From Pseudoramibacter faecis (GTDB lineage Bacteria > Bacillota > Clostridia > Eubacteriales > Eubacteriaceae): a stretch of DNA of 64,000 bases. Below the pieces are notes generated by a model. It searched no databases. It was given only the letters and a program-made list of their open reading frames with translations, and was not told where the DNA came from. The stretch spans positions 248,001-312,000 of the forward strand of contig NZ_JAYFFI010000001.1 of the NCBI RefSeq assembly GCF_036289405.1, read 5' to 3'. Below, piece by piece: positions 51,002-63,000 of the stretch. Position 1 is the stretch's first letter; every line of letters starts with the position of its first letter. A program made the translations under genes and the position numbers.

Positions 51002-53248
51002 TCAGTCGCGATCGCGAATGATATCCTGCATCGGAATCCGGTTCACTCTTCTGCGCAAGCAAAGCTGAATGACCCCATAAATCACAAGCATGAACAGAAG
51101 GATCTCAATCTGTGTTGACAGGGCAAGATATTCCGGAATATGAACGTCGACGCCGGAAACCAGAAACGGGAAGATCCGTTTGACCACAAATGTTCCAATC
51201 CAAAGTGACAAAATCAGGGATACGATCACGGTTGCCGCGGCACTACCGAAATAGATCTGATGAATCTCATGTTTGTTGTAACCAAAAATCTTCAGTAAAG
51301 ATATATCCATGGACGAGCGGTCGATCATCATCTTGAGAACGAGGTAGACCACGATTACAAAGATCAGCATTGCGACAAAATTGATAATCCCGATCATCGT
51401 CGCAGTATTATCGAGCTGTGCTTGTGCGGAGTTGATGACATCATCCTTTGTGATGGTATTGATCAGGCGGTTTTTCGGAATCGAAAGCTTCTGTTTTGAA
51501 AGGATTGTATTGTAAGCATTCGCATCGAGGTTAAATCGTTTGATCATGGCCGTTCGATCCATATAGGCAGTAAGCGCGCTCTTGTCGCCGGCAATACCAA
51601 TGATTTTAAATGAATAGCGCTTCCCGCTCAACGAATCGGTCAGTGTTATTTTATCCCCTCGTTGCAGATTGAATTTATCAGCGGCACCCGGCGACAAAAC
51701 AAGCTCATCCTTCGCCGTTTTCGGGAAGAATTTATAATATGGATGATTGTCCTGGTCTACACCCGAAACGACAACGGATAACGCGGAGTTCTTACCCGCG
51801 CTGTATTTCAGGGTTTTAGAAACCATGCGCTGAGTGTCTTTGGGCAAATCATCCGGAAGAGCTGTAACGAAGTACGTATTGTTATACGGCATCCGATCGG
51901 CCACGTGATCAATGTAATGTTGAAAGCTGTCATTCAGTGTAAATCCCATGACAAGAAACGATACAGCCAGAAGAATGCCAAAAAACATAATCAAATTCAT
52001 CGACCGCTCCTTGAAAAACTGCCGGATACGGAAGGTATTAATATCGCCCAGCTTTTCCACGTTCAGAGGGTAATCATGTCCTTTTTCGTTTGGCCCGGCC
52101 GACAGCAGGACATTTGGCGATGCTTTCAGCCGTTTCGTGATAACGATAAAATTAACAATAAAGGTGATGGTCAGCGGAATCAATAAAGCATAAAGCATGA
52201 CATAAAGCGGATAGCCGACTTTGATACTCGGCATGGAATATAGCGCAATCGAATCCGCCGAAAGCAGATCAAAAAAAACCGCATATCCGACCAGGATGCT
52301 TAAAACACTACCGATCGCCGTGATCACAAGCGGCAGGATGATATAATGCCTGCGAAGTTCGTTGACGGAAAATCCCGATGCGTAAAAAATCCCAATGACC
52401 TTTTTCTCTTTGTCGATCGTATGGGCTGTAAAAGTTGCCAGCACATAGGCCAAAAGAACCGTGAACAAAGCCCCGCAGACAAGCGACGCTTTACTCATCA
52501 CGCCGCAGTCTTCCTGGTAAGCATTGATCCTGCTGTTGTCGGATCTTTGCGTATACGCTGTCAACGTTACCCCGAGCGCATTCAACTGATCCTTAAACTC
52601 GCGCTGCGTCTTCGCACCGTTTAACCTGAAACCGTAACAATAAACCGGTGGTGAACAGTCCTCGTCAAGATGATGGCTGAAATAATCGAAAGCTGCATCA
52701 TTTAAAAAGGCGACGCTGAATTTCTGATGATCCGCACTGATATCCGAAACATTTTTCTTGACATAAGTATAATCCGGCACGCTGCCAATCCCGGAAATCG
52801 TGTAACTTTTCCCCGCCAGGGTTAGTTTGTCGCCAACTTGATAGCCGTTCTGCCTGGCATAATGCTGTTCGAGAACAAGCGCATCCGATGTCGCCGGCAA
52901 GCTCCCGGCATCAAGCGTCAGCTGGTCGATATGCTTTCGGATGCGAAACACCCTTAATTGACGATGACGACTGACCTTGACATCCGAATAAACCATTTTT
53001 TCGATGGTTATCCCGTCTTCTCTAATTTTGACCATATCGGCTTTGGCAAGCGGGGATAAGGTGGAGAACGAACCGTCTTCCAGCTTCGACGTTTTAAAAT
53101 GATCTTCTATCGTTCTAACAATGCATTCATTGGATGCGCTGGCGCCCACGACAAAGGCAAAGCCAAAGACGATGAGCAATAAAAGCGCTGTATATCGCAG
53201 CCAGTTGGCTCTAAATTCTCTGATAATGCGTCGATTCATTATTTTCAT
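51002..53248 (-). CDS. ABC transporter permease with two FtsX domains
   Basis: 748 residues. A first helix follows IIREFRANWLRYTALLLLIV; a large extracellular region follows; then three helices (LVCGALFTVLLAYVLATFTA, near residue 255, is the first), a further helix with MNLIMFFGILLAVSFL near residue 415, another extracellular region, and a final group of three. This is the duplicated FtsX layout of Gram-positive MacB/BceB-like permeases. With the following ATPase it forms an exporter or an antibiotic-sensing/resistance pump; here most likely product export or self-protection. The start follows AAGGA eight bases upstream. Eighteen bases after the ATPase stop. Confidence 0.88.
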   Translation of the reverse strand: MKIMNRRIIREFRANWLRYTALLLLIVFGFAFVVGASASNECIVRTIEDHFKTSKLEDGSFSTLSPLAKADMVKIREDGITIEKMVYSDVKVSRHRQLRVFRIRKHIDQLTLDAGSLPATSDALVLEQHYARQNGYQVGDKLTLAGKSYTISGIGSVPDYTYVKKNVSDISADHQKFSVAFLNDAAFDYFSHHLDEDCSPPVYCYGFRLNGAKTQREFKDQLNALGVTLTAYTQRSDNSRINAYQEDCGVMSKASLVCGALFTVLLAYVLATFTAHTIDKEKKVIGIFYASGFSVNELRRHYIILPLVITAIGSVLSILVGYAVFFDLLSADSIALYSMPSIKVGYPLYVMLYALLIPLTITFIVNFIVITKRLKASPNVLLSAGPNEKGHDYPLNVEKLGDINTFRIRQFFKERSMNLIMFFGILLAVSFLVMGFTLNDSFQHYIDHVADRMPYNNTYFVTALPDDLPKDTQRMVSKTLKYSAGKNSALSVVVSGVDQDNHPYYKFFPKTAKDELVLSPGAADKFNLQRGDKITLTDSLSGKRYSFKIIGIAGDKSALTAYMDRTAMIKRFNLDANAYNTILSKQKLSIPKNRLINTITKDDVINSAQAQLDNTATMIGIINFVAMLIFVIVVYLVLKMMIDRSSMDISLLKIFGYNKHEIHQIYFGSAAATVIVSLILSLWIGTFVVKRIFPFLVSGVDVHIPEYLALSTQIEILLFMLVIYGVIQLCLRRRVNRIPMQDIIRDRD

Positions 53249-53266
53249 GCTGATGATCCTTCCCGA

Positions 53267-53965
53267 TTACCATTCGATGGCTTTTGCCGGCAGCCGGTTG
53301 TCAACCGTATAATCTGCTTTGACCGCACCGTCGCGCAGTTCAATCACCTGGCTGCACATCCGCTTAAAGGCAAGATTGTGGGTGACAAGCAAGATCGTCG
53401 TCCCATATGTTTGATTGATTTGTTCCAACAGTTCCAGCAGTTCTTTAGAGTTGTGATAATCCAAAGCACCCGTCGGCTCGTCACACAGCAGAAGACTGGG
53501 ATTTTTGATCAGTGCCCGCGCGATGGCACAGCGCTGCTGCTGCCCGCCTGAGACCTGATGCGGAAATTTTTTTTCATGTTCGGCAATGCCAAGCTGAACC
53601 ATTAGCTTCTCAGTGCTTAGCGGTTCTTTTGAAAGATATTTGCAAACCGCGATATTTTCACGAATCGTCAGATTGGAGACCAGATTATAGTATTGGAAAA
53701 TGAATCCCAGTTTATCCCTTCGGTAGCAAGCAAGCCTTTTATCAGAAAATTCGGCAATATCTTCATTCTCGATCACCAGGCTGCCACTGTCGGCCCGCTC
53801 GATACCACCAATCAGATTGAGCAGAGTTGATTTGCCGGATCCACTTGGACCGACAATGCCGCAGATCGCGCCCTTTTCAACTTTTAAAGATACATTTTTT
53901 AAAACCTGCGTTCTGTTTTTCTTGTCGCCATAAAATTTACAGACATCTTTTAATTCTAAAAACAT
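53267..53965 (-). CDS. ABC transporter ATP-binding protein (LolD/MacB type)
   Basis: 232 residues. Walker A GPSGSGKSTLLNLIGG near residue 39, Q-loop FIFQYYNLVSN near 89, signature SGGQQQR near 139, Walker B LLLCDEPTGALD near 159 and the switch HN in VTHNL near 195. It is the typical subunit of FtsX-domain transporters. It pairs with the downstream permease. GGGAGC lies upstream of the start ATG. The gene is 63 bases after the synthetase stop, so it should be in the same operon. Confidence 0.95.
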   Translation of the reverse strand: MFLELKDVCKFYGDKKNRTQVLKNVSLKVEKGAICGIVGPSGSGKSTLLNLIGGIERADSGSLVIENEDIAEFSDKRLACYRRDKLGFIFQYYNLVSNLTIRENIAVCKYLSKEPLSTEKLMVQLGIAEHEKKFPHQVSGGQQQRCAIARALIKNPSLLLCDEPTGALDYHNSKELLELLEQINQTYGTTILLVTHNLAFKRMCSQVIELRDGAVKADYTVDNRLPAKAIEW

Positions 53966-54028
53966 CGTATTGCTCCCTTGTTATTGCTTAAAACCGTGAA
54001 TGCGCAGCGCCAGGCCGACCCGAAAAAT

Positions 54029-57000
54029 TTAAATATAAGCTGTTTTTTCAGCATAGTGCATTGCCCGGGCAATCATCTCGTCCGAAACCGGACGCCAATT
54101 AAAGCCTAATTTTTTAAGCAGCCATTCCGTTTTCCACGTTGTAAGCTGCTTGGCATGTCGATTCAATAAGGCGATCATTTCGCAGTTATACAGGACATCC
54201 TGAATATACGGACGATAGATCTCGTCTTCAAAATGCCTTTCAAAAAATTCACATACCTCTGAAAAGTTCATCAGGCGAAGGTTCTTCGCGACCAGTCCGT
54301 GGCGAAATACTTCGCTCAGGTTGGCGCGGTTCGGGTTAACCATATGATAAACATCGTTTAGCGACACCCCTGACAAAATGATACGGGTCATGGCATCGGC
54401 AAGCTGGTCCACAAAGGTGATGTCGAATGAAAAATCGAGATCCGCCGGGGCAATGCCCATCTTTTTAAAGGCTCGGAAGAACATATAAGCCGTATTTTCA
54501 GCCATATTCCGTTGGAAATGCCCGCTGCTTGAATCAAACATAATTGATCCCGCACGATAAATATTGATATTCATTCCCTGCGTCTGACGTGCCTGCATGA
54601 TTATTTTTTCCGCTTCAAATTTTGACCGCAGGTAATAATTTTTGAAAGTTTGCCCCCTATCGCAATCATACTCGGTAAAAAGCGTTCTGTTATCCCCATC
54701 GGGATAAGTGCCAAACATAATGCCATTGGAGGAAACATGGTGCACGGCCTTCGGGATCCCAGTCGAAGCGAATTGAATGATGTTGACAACCGAGCAGACA
54801 TTCGTCTGATAAAACGCTTCATAGACGCCCTGATGCTTAACCATGGCGGCCGTATTAATCACGCAGGTAATCGTATTTGCGAGCTTATCATAACGTCCCG
54901 GCTTTAACCCGAAACGTGGTTGTGTGAAGTCGCCCGAAACCGCATGGATTCTTTGCGCCGCGGCCTTCGACTGGGCATCCCCGAAATAAAAACGATACCC
55001 TTCGGCAACGCGTTTTGCAGCTGCCGCATCATCCGCTGAACGCACAATAACCGTTATATCCTGAGGAATATTTCTCAGCAGTAATCTTAACAGGTAGCAT
55101 CCGAGATAGCCCGTTGCCCCAAACAGCAGGATATTCTCATTTGATCCAGCAACATTCTCAAGTTTTAAATGCGCCATATCCTCCGATATTTTCTTTTCGT
55201 ATTGCGCCCATTCATCTGCGGCATCGACTGGCGGTGTCACGGTCTGGCCGTCCATCCTGCCGTACAGCGCCGACAACTTTTCTCGAATGACACGACCATC
55301 CGATTGCATCTTGGCCGCAATATGCCGGATGTCTGGAGCTTCAAAAAACGCCGTCATCTCAAGGCTGTAGCGTTCGTTAATCTCGGCGATGGTTTTGATC
55401 GCTTTCAGGGAATCACCGCCGATAAGAAAGAAATCATCTGTCACGCCGAAATGCGTATGGCCAAGTTGTCTGCGCCAAAGTTCCCAGAGAAATTTTTCTT
55501 CCTGCGTTTCGGGCTGCGCGAATGCCGTGCCCTTTTTCTCTGGTTGCCTCGGCTGCGGCAAAGCTTTTAGATCGACTTTCTGATTGTAAGTCAGCGGGAA
55601 TGCCCGAAGCTGCATCCAGGCCGATGGCATCATATAGGTCGGCAGCTTATCCCTGATTCGTTCCGTCTCGTCCTGAAGCTGAGTCTTATTGAGGTAACAG
55701 CTTACGGCTGGTTTCCCCGCAAGGATAATGTGCTCGCCAAACAGATCGCTTTCTATTTTGGCATCCGGGAAACAGGATACGGTCTCAAATCCGGCCGCTT
55801 TCAGAACCGATTCCCATTCTTTCGCATCGAGGGTCGGTGAATTTTTTTCAAGTCGGAAATCGTTAAAATCCGAATAGCCTTCAATCATCCGTGTTGACAC
55901 CAACTGAATGAGGCTAGTTCTTGTCATTTCCTGAAGAACGAGAACGCCGCCTGGCTTAATCATGCTCGCTGCATATCCAAGCGATTTTTTGACATCCACC
56001 GCATCGTGCATGACATTGGCCGCGAGAATCACGTCATGCTGCTCATAGGGATACCCCTGTTCACACGGCGAACGATTAATGTCATAGTTCTGGTATTTCA
56101 TAAACGAATAGGTCTTGAATTTCTCCCTGGCCGCATCCGTGAAGAAATCCGAGACGTCCGTGAATAGATATTCCCTGCAGCTTTCCTGTATCTTTTCGAT
56201 CACACCGGCGCTGGTGGCACCCGTACCAGCTCCCAGCTCCATCACGCTGGCCGGTTCCCCCATCGCACCAACGTAACGCCCGATGACATCAACAGCCAGC
56301 TTGTTATAATAGGCCGAAATCTGATTGGATTTGTAAAGTTCCTCGGCGGCCGCCATTTTCCCATCCGGGAAAAGCAGCCGCAAGGCATCCACCTTGCCAA
56401 GAAGAATCTCTTTCAGATTTTCGCGGCATTGGCTGATGAATGTTATATCTCCAATGGCCGTCTGGATATCCTCAAGACTGACATGCCAGTCCTTAAGTGA
56501 GGATGCGTCATAAAGAAGGGAATAGCGCTGCCCGTCGCAATCCATAAAGCCTTCCCGTATCAATATGGCAAACCACTGACGCATCAGCTTGATGTATATC
56601 TTACGCACACCTGTTTGATCAAAGAAGGATGCCAATGTGAATGGTTGGGCGACACGGCCCTCAGCAATCAGCTCATAAATGACCTGTTTCATCTGATTGA
56701 TTACTGACTGATCCGCCCTGCGCATATGGGCATCGTCGCCGCCTGTCATCAAGGTGCGAATCCCGTCGTTGCTTTGCGCACGTATTTGGTCGAATAATGA
56801 TTCCGTCCGCCATATTTCCGGAGCGTTAACCGGCCGCACGGCGGGCTTGATGTATCCGGTCAGGCTGTTTTGCCCCTTGTCATACACGACGACTGCCCGC
56901 TCGATTTGACGGCTTTCCTCAAGTACATGCTCAATTTCTCCTGTTTCCACACGAAAACCATTGATCTTGATTTGATGGTCTTTACGTCCAAGAATATGAA

Positions 57001-60000
57001 TGCAGCCATCGGCATCCGCTTTTCCCAGGTCCCCCGTGCGGTAGATTCTGCCGAAGCGCGGATGCATGTGAAAGGCTGTCTTCGTCAGTTCCGGGGCATT
57101 GCGATAGCCAAGCGCCACCCCTCTGCCGCCTATGCAGATTTCGCCAATCACCCCCTGCGGACAAAGCCGCATCATCTCATCCAGCACGTAACAGGTCTGA
57201 TTGGACAAAGGGTACCCATAGGGGATATGTTGCGATCTGTCGTAATCCCTTGTGATCGGATATGCGATTGACCAAACCGCCGCTTCGGTCGCCCCTCCGA
57301 GGCTCCACACTTTCGCATTTGGCATTTTCTTCATGATTTTTTCCGGAAGCCCAGGCGGAATAAAATCCCCGCTTAACAAAACGGTTAGCACGGTATGATT
57401 CTGTTCTGTCATATGATCCACGATCAGTTCAGCCGTTGCAGGAACACAGTTGATGACCGTAACGCCTTGTTGTGTCAGCATTCGTGTCGTTTGACGAATA
57501 TTTCTGGGATCTAAAACCACAACCAAATGCGCGTGTAGCAGAATCGATTCAAACAGATCAAACACTGAAAGGTCAAAGCAAAACGAAGTGATCACCGCAA
57601 AGACATCGCGGCTTGTCAGCTTCATGCGCTCACGCATGTCCAGCAATGTATTGACAATGGCGCTTTGTGAAATTTCCACCCCCTTCGGCGTGCCCGTGCT
57701 GCCGGAAGTATAGATGACATAGGCGAGATCGTCCGACGCCTCCTGCCCAGCTTTATCAGGAACTGCGACGATATCGTCTGTACCGATTCGCATGGTAAAC
57801 CTGCATCCGCTTTGATTGATGATGGCCTGCTTTCGCAACATTGGATAATCTTGATCGAGCGGCACATAGGCTGCGCCGCTTCGGGCGATGGCAAGCAGGC
57901 GAACAACCGTCTCGAGGTCCTTTCTACATTCAACAGCAACCAACACGCCGGGTCCCGCGCCGCATCTTTGCAGTCTTGCCGCTAATTGCCCGGTTCTTTC
58001 GTCCAGTTCACGATAAGTCATGCTTCCGATGTCGTCAGAAATGGCAACAAGATCCGGCGCCTGTTTCAGCCCTGCCTCTATAAGCGCTTTCAGCGTCGAT
58101 GCCCTGACCTGCGACTCGGTTGAATTATATCGACCGATCGCTTTGATAAATTCAGGAGTCGGCTGTAAAATCCCATCATCAGGCACGTCATCTGCGCCAC
58201 TGCAAATCAGCGCTTCAAACTGTGCGAACATGCTTTTTATTTTTTCTGGCTCGAACAGCTCATCCACAAAGTCCCACGTAACGCTCAGGCCTTCACTATT
58301 TTCCATAACCTGGCAATCGAGATGCACCTGCGGGGTCTGGCTGACGCTGTAGCAGACCTCGCCAGGCGCCTTCTCGAAGCTTTTGCCGTGATCGTTGAAA
58401 AGCATGCTGGTAAAGACGACCGGCATCTTCGCTTTCTCCGGATCGGCCACGCGTTCCCTATAGTCGCGCATGACCCGGATGCCGTCATACCTGGCATGCC
58501 CGATGCTTTGAAGGATCTGCCGCTGGACGCGACGCACCTGATCCCAAAGCGATGCCTTCTCTAAAACAATGGGAACCAGCACAAGCGTGGTAAAGTCGCC
58601 GATAATGTGGTTGACATTGTCGCTTAGCGGCATTCTGTCAAACGTCGTAACATTGATGGTCATCGCCTGCGTTCCGGACCAGTATCCAAGCACCTTGCTG
58701 TACATCGTCAGCAAATAGGATGCCGCTGTCGTCTGATTTTCAGCGATCTGCGATAAAATCCACTGCCATTTTGTTTTCGAGATCAGCGTTCGCAACCGTT
58801 TGAAATGCGGATTTATAATCTCTGTTTCCGGTTTATCCGCAATGGGCGGTGCCGGGGCGAGATCCGGCATGATATGATGCCAGTATTCGGCGTCTTCGCG
58901 GTCAATCCCTTCCTTAAGGAGACTGCTGCGGCAGCAAACATAGTCGCGGAATGTAAATGCGTCACGATCCATGCACATCTTATTACCATAATACGCATCA
59001 TAAAGCTGTCGTATCATAATCTGCATGCTCATGCCGTCTGCAATCAGCAGGTTAAAGTGCAGGAAAAGATAATGATCGCCGTCCGGCAACGCTATGGACT
59101 CCATTTCAAACATCGGGTAACGATGCGGATCAATCGGACTGCCCTCAAGCCTTTTCCGAATTGTGACAATATCATCATCGGAATGATATTGGTGTCTTCG
59201 AATAACAAATTCAGGATAATCGGCAAGAATCCGCTGTGTTCCGTTTTCACTAACCACAGCGTGAAGCATCGGCTGCTGTTTTATCACCTGATTCACGGCT
59301 CTTTGGAGCTGATCAATATCCCAGCTGGTCTTTAGCTCGTAATACGCCTGTGTCGTGATGCTTTCCATTCCCTGACTCTGCGAGCCACCCACCAAATAGG
59401 CAAGCTGTACCGATGTCAGCGGAAATGGGGCGTATGCGTTTGCTTCATCATGGGCATAGCTTTGCGCTGTATTGGCCACATCCGAGCTATCGATCAGTTC
59501 GGCAAGCGCTTTAACCGTGGCATGGGTCAGAAAATCGTTCAGCGATAGCTTATAACCATATTGCTTCTCCAGAATCGCGGTCATTCTGACCATCATGATG
59601 GAATCGCCGCCGATGGCAAACAGATTGTCGGTGACGCCAAAATTCTCTGTGCCGAGCATTTCTTGCCACACACCAAAAATACGCTGCTCTGTTTGAGTCT
59701 CAGGATGTTTATGCTCATTCTGGCCTTTCGCATGAGGCGAGGCGGCCGGCAGCATAGATTTGTTCACTTTCCCATTGCCCGTCAGCGGCAACTCGCCAAG
59801 CTGAATCAGATGAGCCGGCAGCATATAAGGCGGCAGCTTGCTGCTTATATTCTCTTTGAGTTGTGCCAATTCCGTCTCTGTCAGGAAGTTTCGCTTTGAC
59901 CCGCGCATCCCCAAAATCAGGTGCTCGCCAAAAACGGATACCGCTGCGTTTCTTTGCGGAAAAGCCACCGCCTGTGCATAACCGGAGCGCTTCATCACCT

Positions 60001-63000
60001 GCTCCCACTCATCAGCCGCAATTAACGGCGCGCACGCCGCCACACGAAAATCCTCATAATGGTTGTAGCCCTCGATCATATGCGTGGAAACCATCTGAAT
60101 GCGCGAATCCGTCGTCGTCTCAAGCATCGCCATCACACCGCCGGGTGCAAGCAGTTGGGTGGTCAGGGTCATAGCATGATCGACATCGCGGGCATCATGC
60201 ATGACATTCGCCGCAATAACCACATCAAATGATTCGTATCCAAAGTGCTGTTCCGGAATCGTTTTGTCAATATCAAAAAGTCGATACTGCATAAACGGAT
60301 ACGATGAAAAATGCTTCTTGGCTTCGCTCAGAAAATATTGGGAAAGATCGGTAAAGGTATAGGCGATTTTGCCTTCCGGCAATCCGGCAAGCAATTCGAC
60401 AATGCGCTGCGTGGTGCCGCCGACCCCTGCGCCAATTTCCAAAATGCGGACAGCGCCATCCGAACGACTTAACATGCTTTTAACAAGTTCAAAAACAGCC
60501 TTTGCCGCCAGCTCATTGAAATAGCGCGAAATGTCATTGCCGTGATAAATGGCTTCTGCCGCACTGAAATCGCCATCGGGGAACAAATAGGTCAATGCCT
60601 CTTTTTCCCCCTTGAGAATATCGATTCCGTATTTTATCGTATTAAGAAAAAAGGTGGGATTCCCGACTGCAGATGCGGCCTCGCGAATAAGGGCGTCCAT
60701 TTCTGCATCGGAAACGTTCTGAAGCCGTGCCACACAGTAGCGATCGTGATCCGCATCGATGCTGCCGTCTTCTGCCAAATTTTTAAGCCATTGACGCATC
60801 AGCTTCGTATAACCAGGCTTGACAGCGCTGCGTCTGACCAGCAATTCAGGCGTAAAAAAATCGTCTCCCATCCCGCCTTCTTTGCATAACTGCAAAATGA
60901 CCCGTTTCATATGCGCTGTCGCTGTTTTTTCTGCCAGCGCAACAAATTGATTAAATTCAGCCGCGTCCGGCGCTTCGACTTCACGACATCTATCGCATAG
61001 AAGCTGTAAGGTCTGGCCTGCTTCCTCCAGCAGAACGGTATGATTTTGCACGTGCGGCACAATATAACCTATCAGCTGTTTATGCAGGGCCGCCCCGCTG
61101 GCGATCACTACGGCGGAGCTGACCTTGTCCGAATCCATTAGTGCTTTTTCTACCTCACCTGTTTCCACGCGAAAGCCGTTGATTTTCACCTGGTCGTCCT
61201 TGCGCCCCAGGATACGAATAAAACCCTCGGATGTAAAAACGCCCAGATCCCCGGTGTTGTATAGCCTGCCATATTGATGATGCTGAATAAAGGCCGCCCT
61301 GGTCCTTTCAGCGTCATGATGATAACCCTTTGCAACACCTCGACCGCCGATGAATATCGTTCCTTTGACACCTGCCGGACATAATTGGAGGTTTTTATCC
61401 AGCACATAGCAAGTCTGATTCGCCAGCGGATAGCCGTAGGGAATGCTTTCGGTATATCGGACGCTCGCATCAATGGGATAGGCAATCGACCATATCGTTG
61501 CCTCCGTTGCGCCGCCAAGACTAAGCAGTTCGGCATTCGGGCAGATTCTGGCAAGCGCTTCCGGCAATGTCAGCGGAATAAAATCCCCACTCATCAGAAC
61601 ATGGCGTAGTGACTGATAGGTTTCCTCTTCACTTTGCTCTGTGATCAACTGAACAACGGAAGGAACGCCGTTGAGAATCGTGACCTGCTCTGCGTGAAGG
61701 ACAGATTTAAGTGTGCGGATATCCCGGGCGTCGTCAGCAATATAGACACAAGCGCCGGAGGTAATGCCTGAAAATACGTCAAACACCGACAAATCAAAGC
61801 TAAATGCCGATACGTTGAGCAGAACGTCGTCGCTTCCAAGACCGAGTCGCGCATTCATATCAAAGATCGTATTGCAAAGTTGCCCGTGGGTGATCTCAAC
61901 CCCCTTGGGCAGACCCGTGCTGCCTGAGGTATAGATGATATATGCGCTGCTGTCTGCCGTTACAGGAGCTGTGGCCTCATACGCCGACACGGGCGCGTCG
62001 TATAACTTTCCATCAAAAAAATCAGAATCAAAATAAAGGCCACACGCACATACGTCGCAAATATAGTTTACTCTATCGGCCGGATAATCCGGATGAATCG
62101 GAATATAAACACAGCCCGCGCGGATGACGCCAACGATATAGATCACTGTGCTGATCGAACGGTTTCCCTTGATCGCGATATGGCTTCCCGCCGGATATTC
62201 GACAAGGATTGCATTTTTAACGGCCTCTGAATAAATATCCAGCTCCTGAAAGGTTATGCTGCGGCGACTGTCTTTAAACGCCGTTTTATCCGCGAATTTT
62301 TTCAATGCATTTTCTATGGCCGGGATCATTGAAGCGTGCGGAAGCTCGGGCTGTTTCGTGGCGTTATAGGCCCCCACAGCTTCGACTGTTTTCGCATCCG
62401 GCGACAGGACAAGTCTTTGCCCGGATACCGCAAGCTGCTCAATCATTTTGATGTATTGTGAGAAGGCCAGCGTCATATTTTCTTCGCAGTAATAGCCGTC
62501 AAGATAATCCCACGTGATCTCAAGTTTGTTCTCAATTTCAAGCAACTGGCAATCAAGGCGCACCTGCGGCGTCTGACTGATGCTGTTCATCAGCCGGCCG
62601 ATGCGCATCGGCATCCGATTGGCATCGGATTCATCGAGCATGCTTGTAAAAACAATATCAAAATGGTTTTCATGTTGCTGCTTGCGTTGACGACTGATGA
62701 TCCGCTCCACCTCGAAGCCGTCGCAGCTACTATGGCGATAGGCTGCCATCAGTTCTTTCGTCACTTGATGCGCGCGAGAATAGATATTGGTTTGCGCAGT
62801 ATTTTCATAAGGCAGAAGCATCAGGGACGTGAAATCGCCGACCACATCGAGGTATCTACCGCGCCTCGCACCACGGTTAGACATTGTCAGCGCAATCGTA
62901 AAGCGCTCATCGCCGCTCCAGTATGCAAGGACCTCACCGTAAAGCTCAAACAGCACCGATGTCAGAATTTCGTTATTTTTTCTGATTTGTCGCTTGATCA

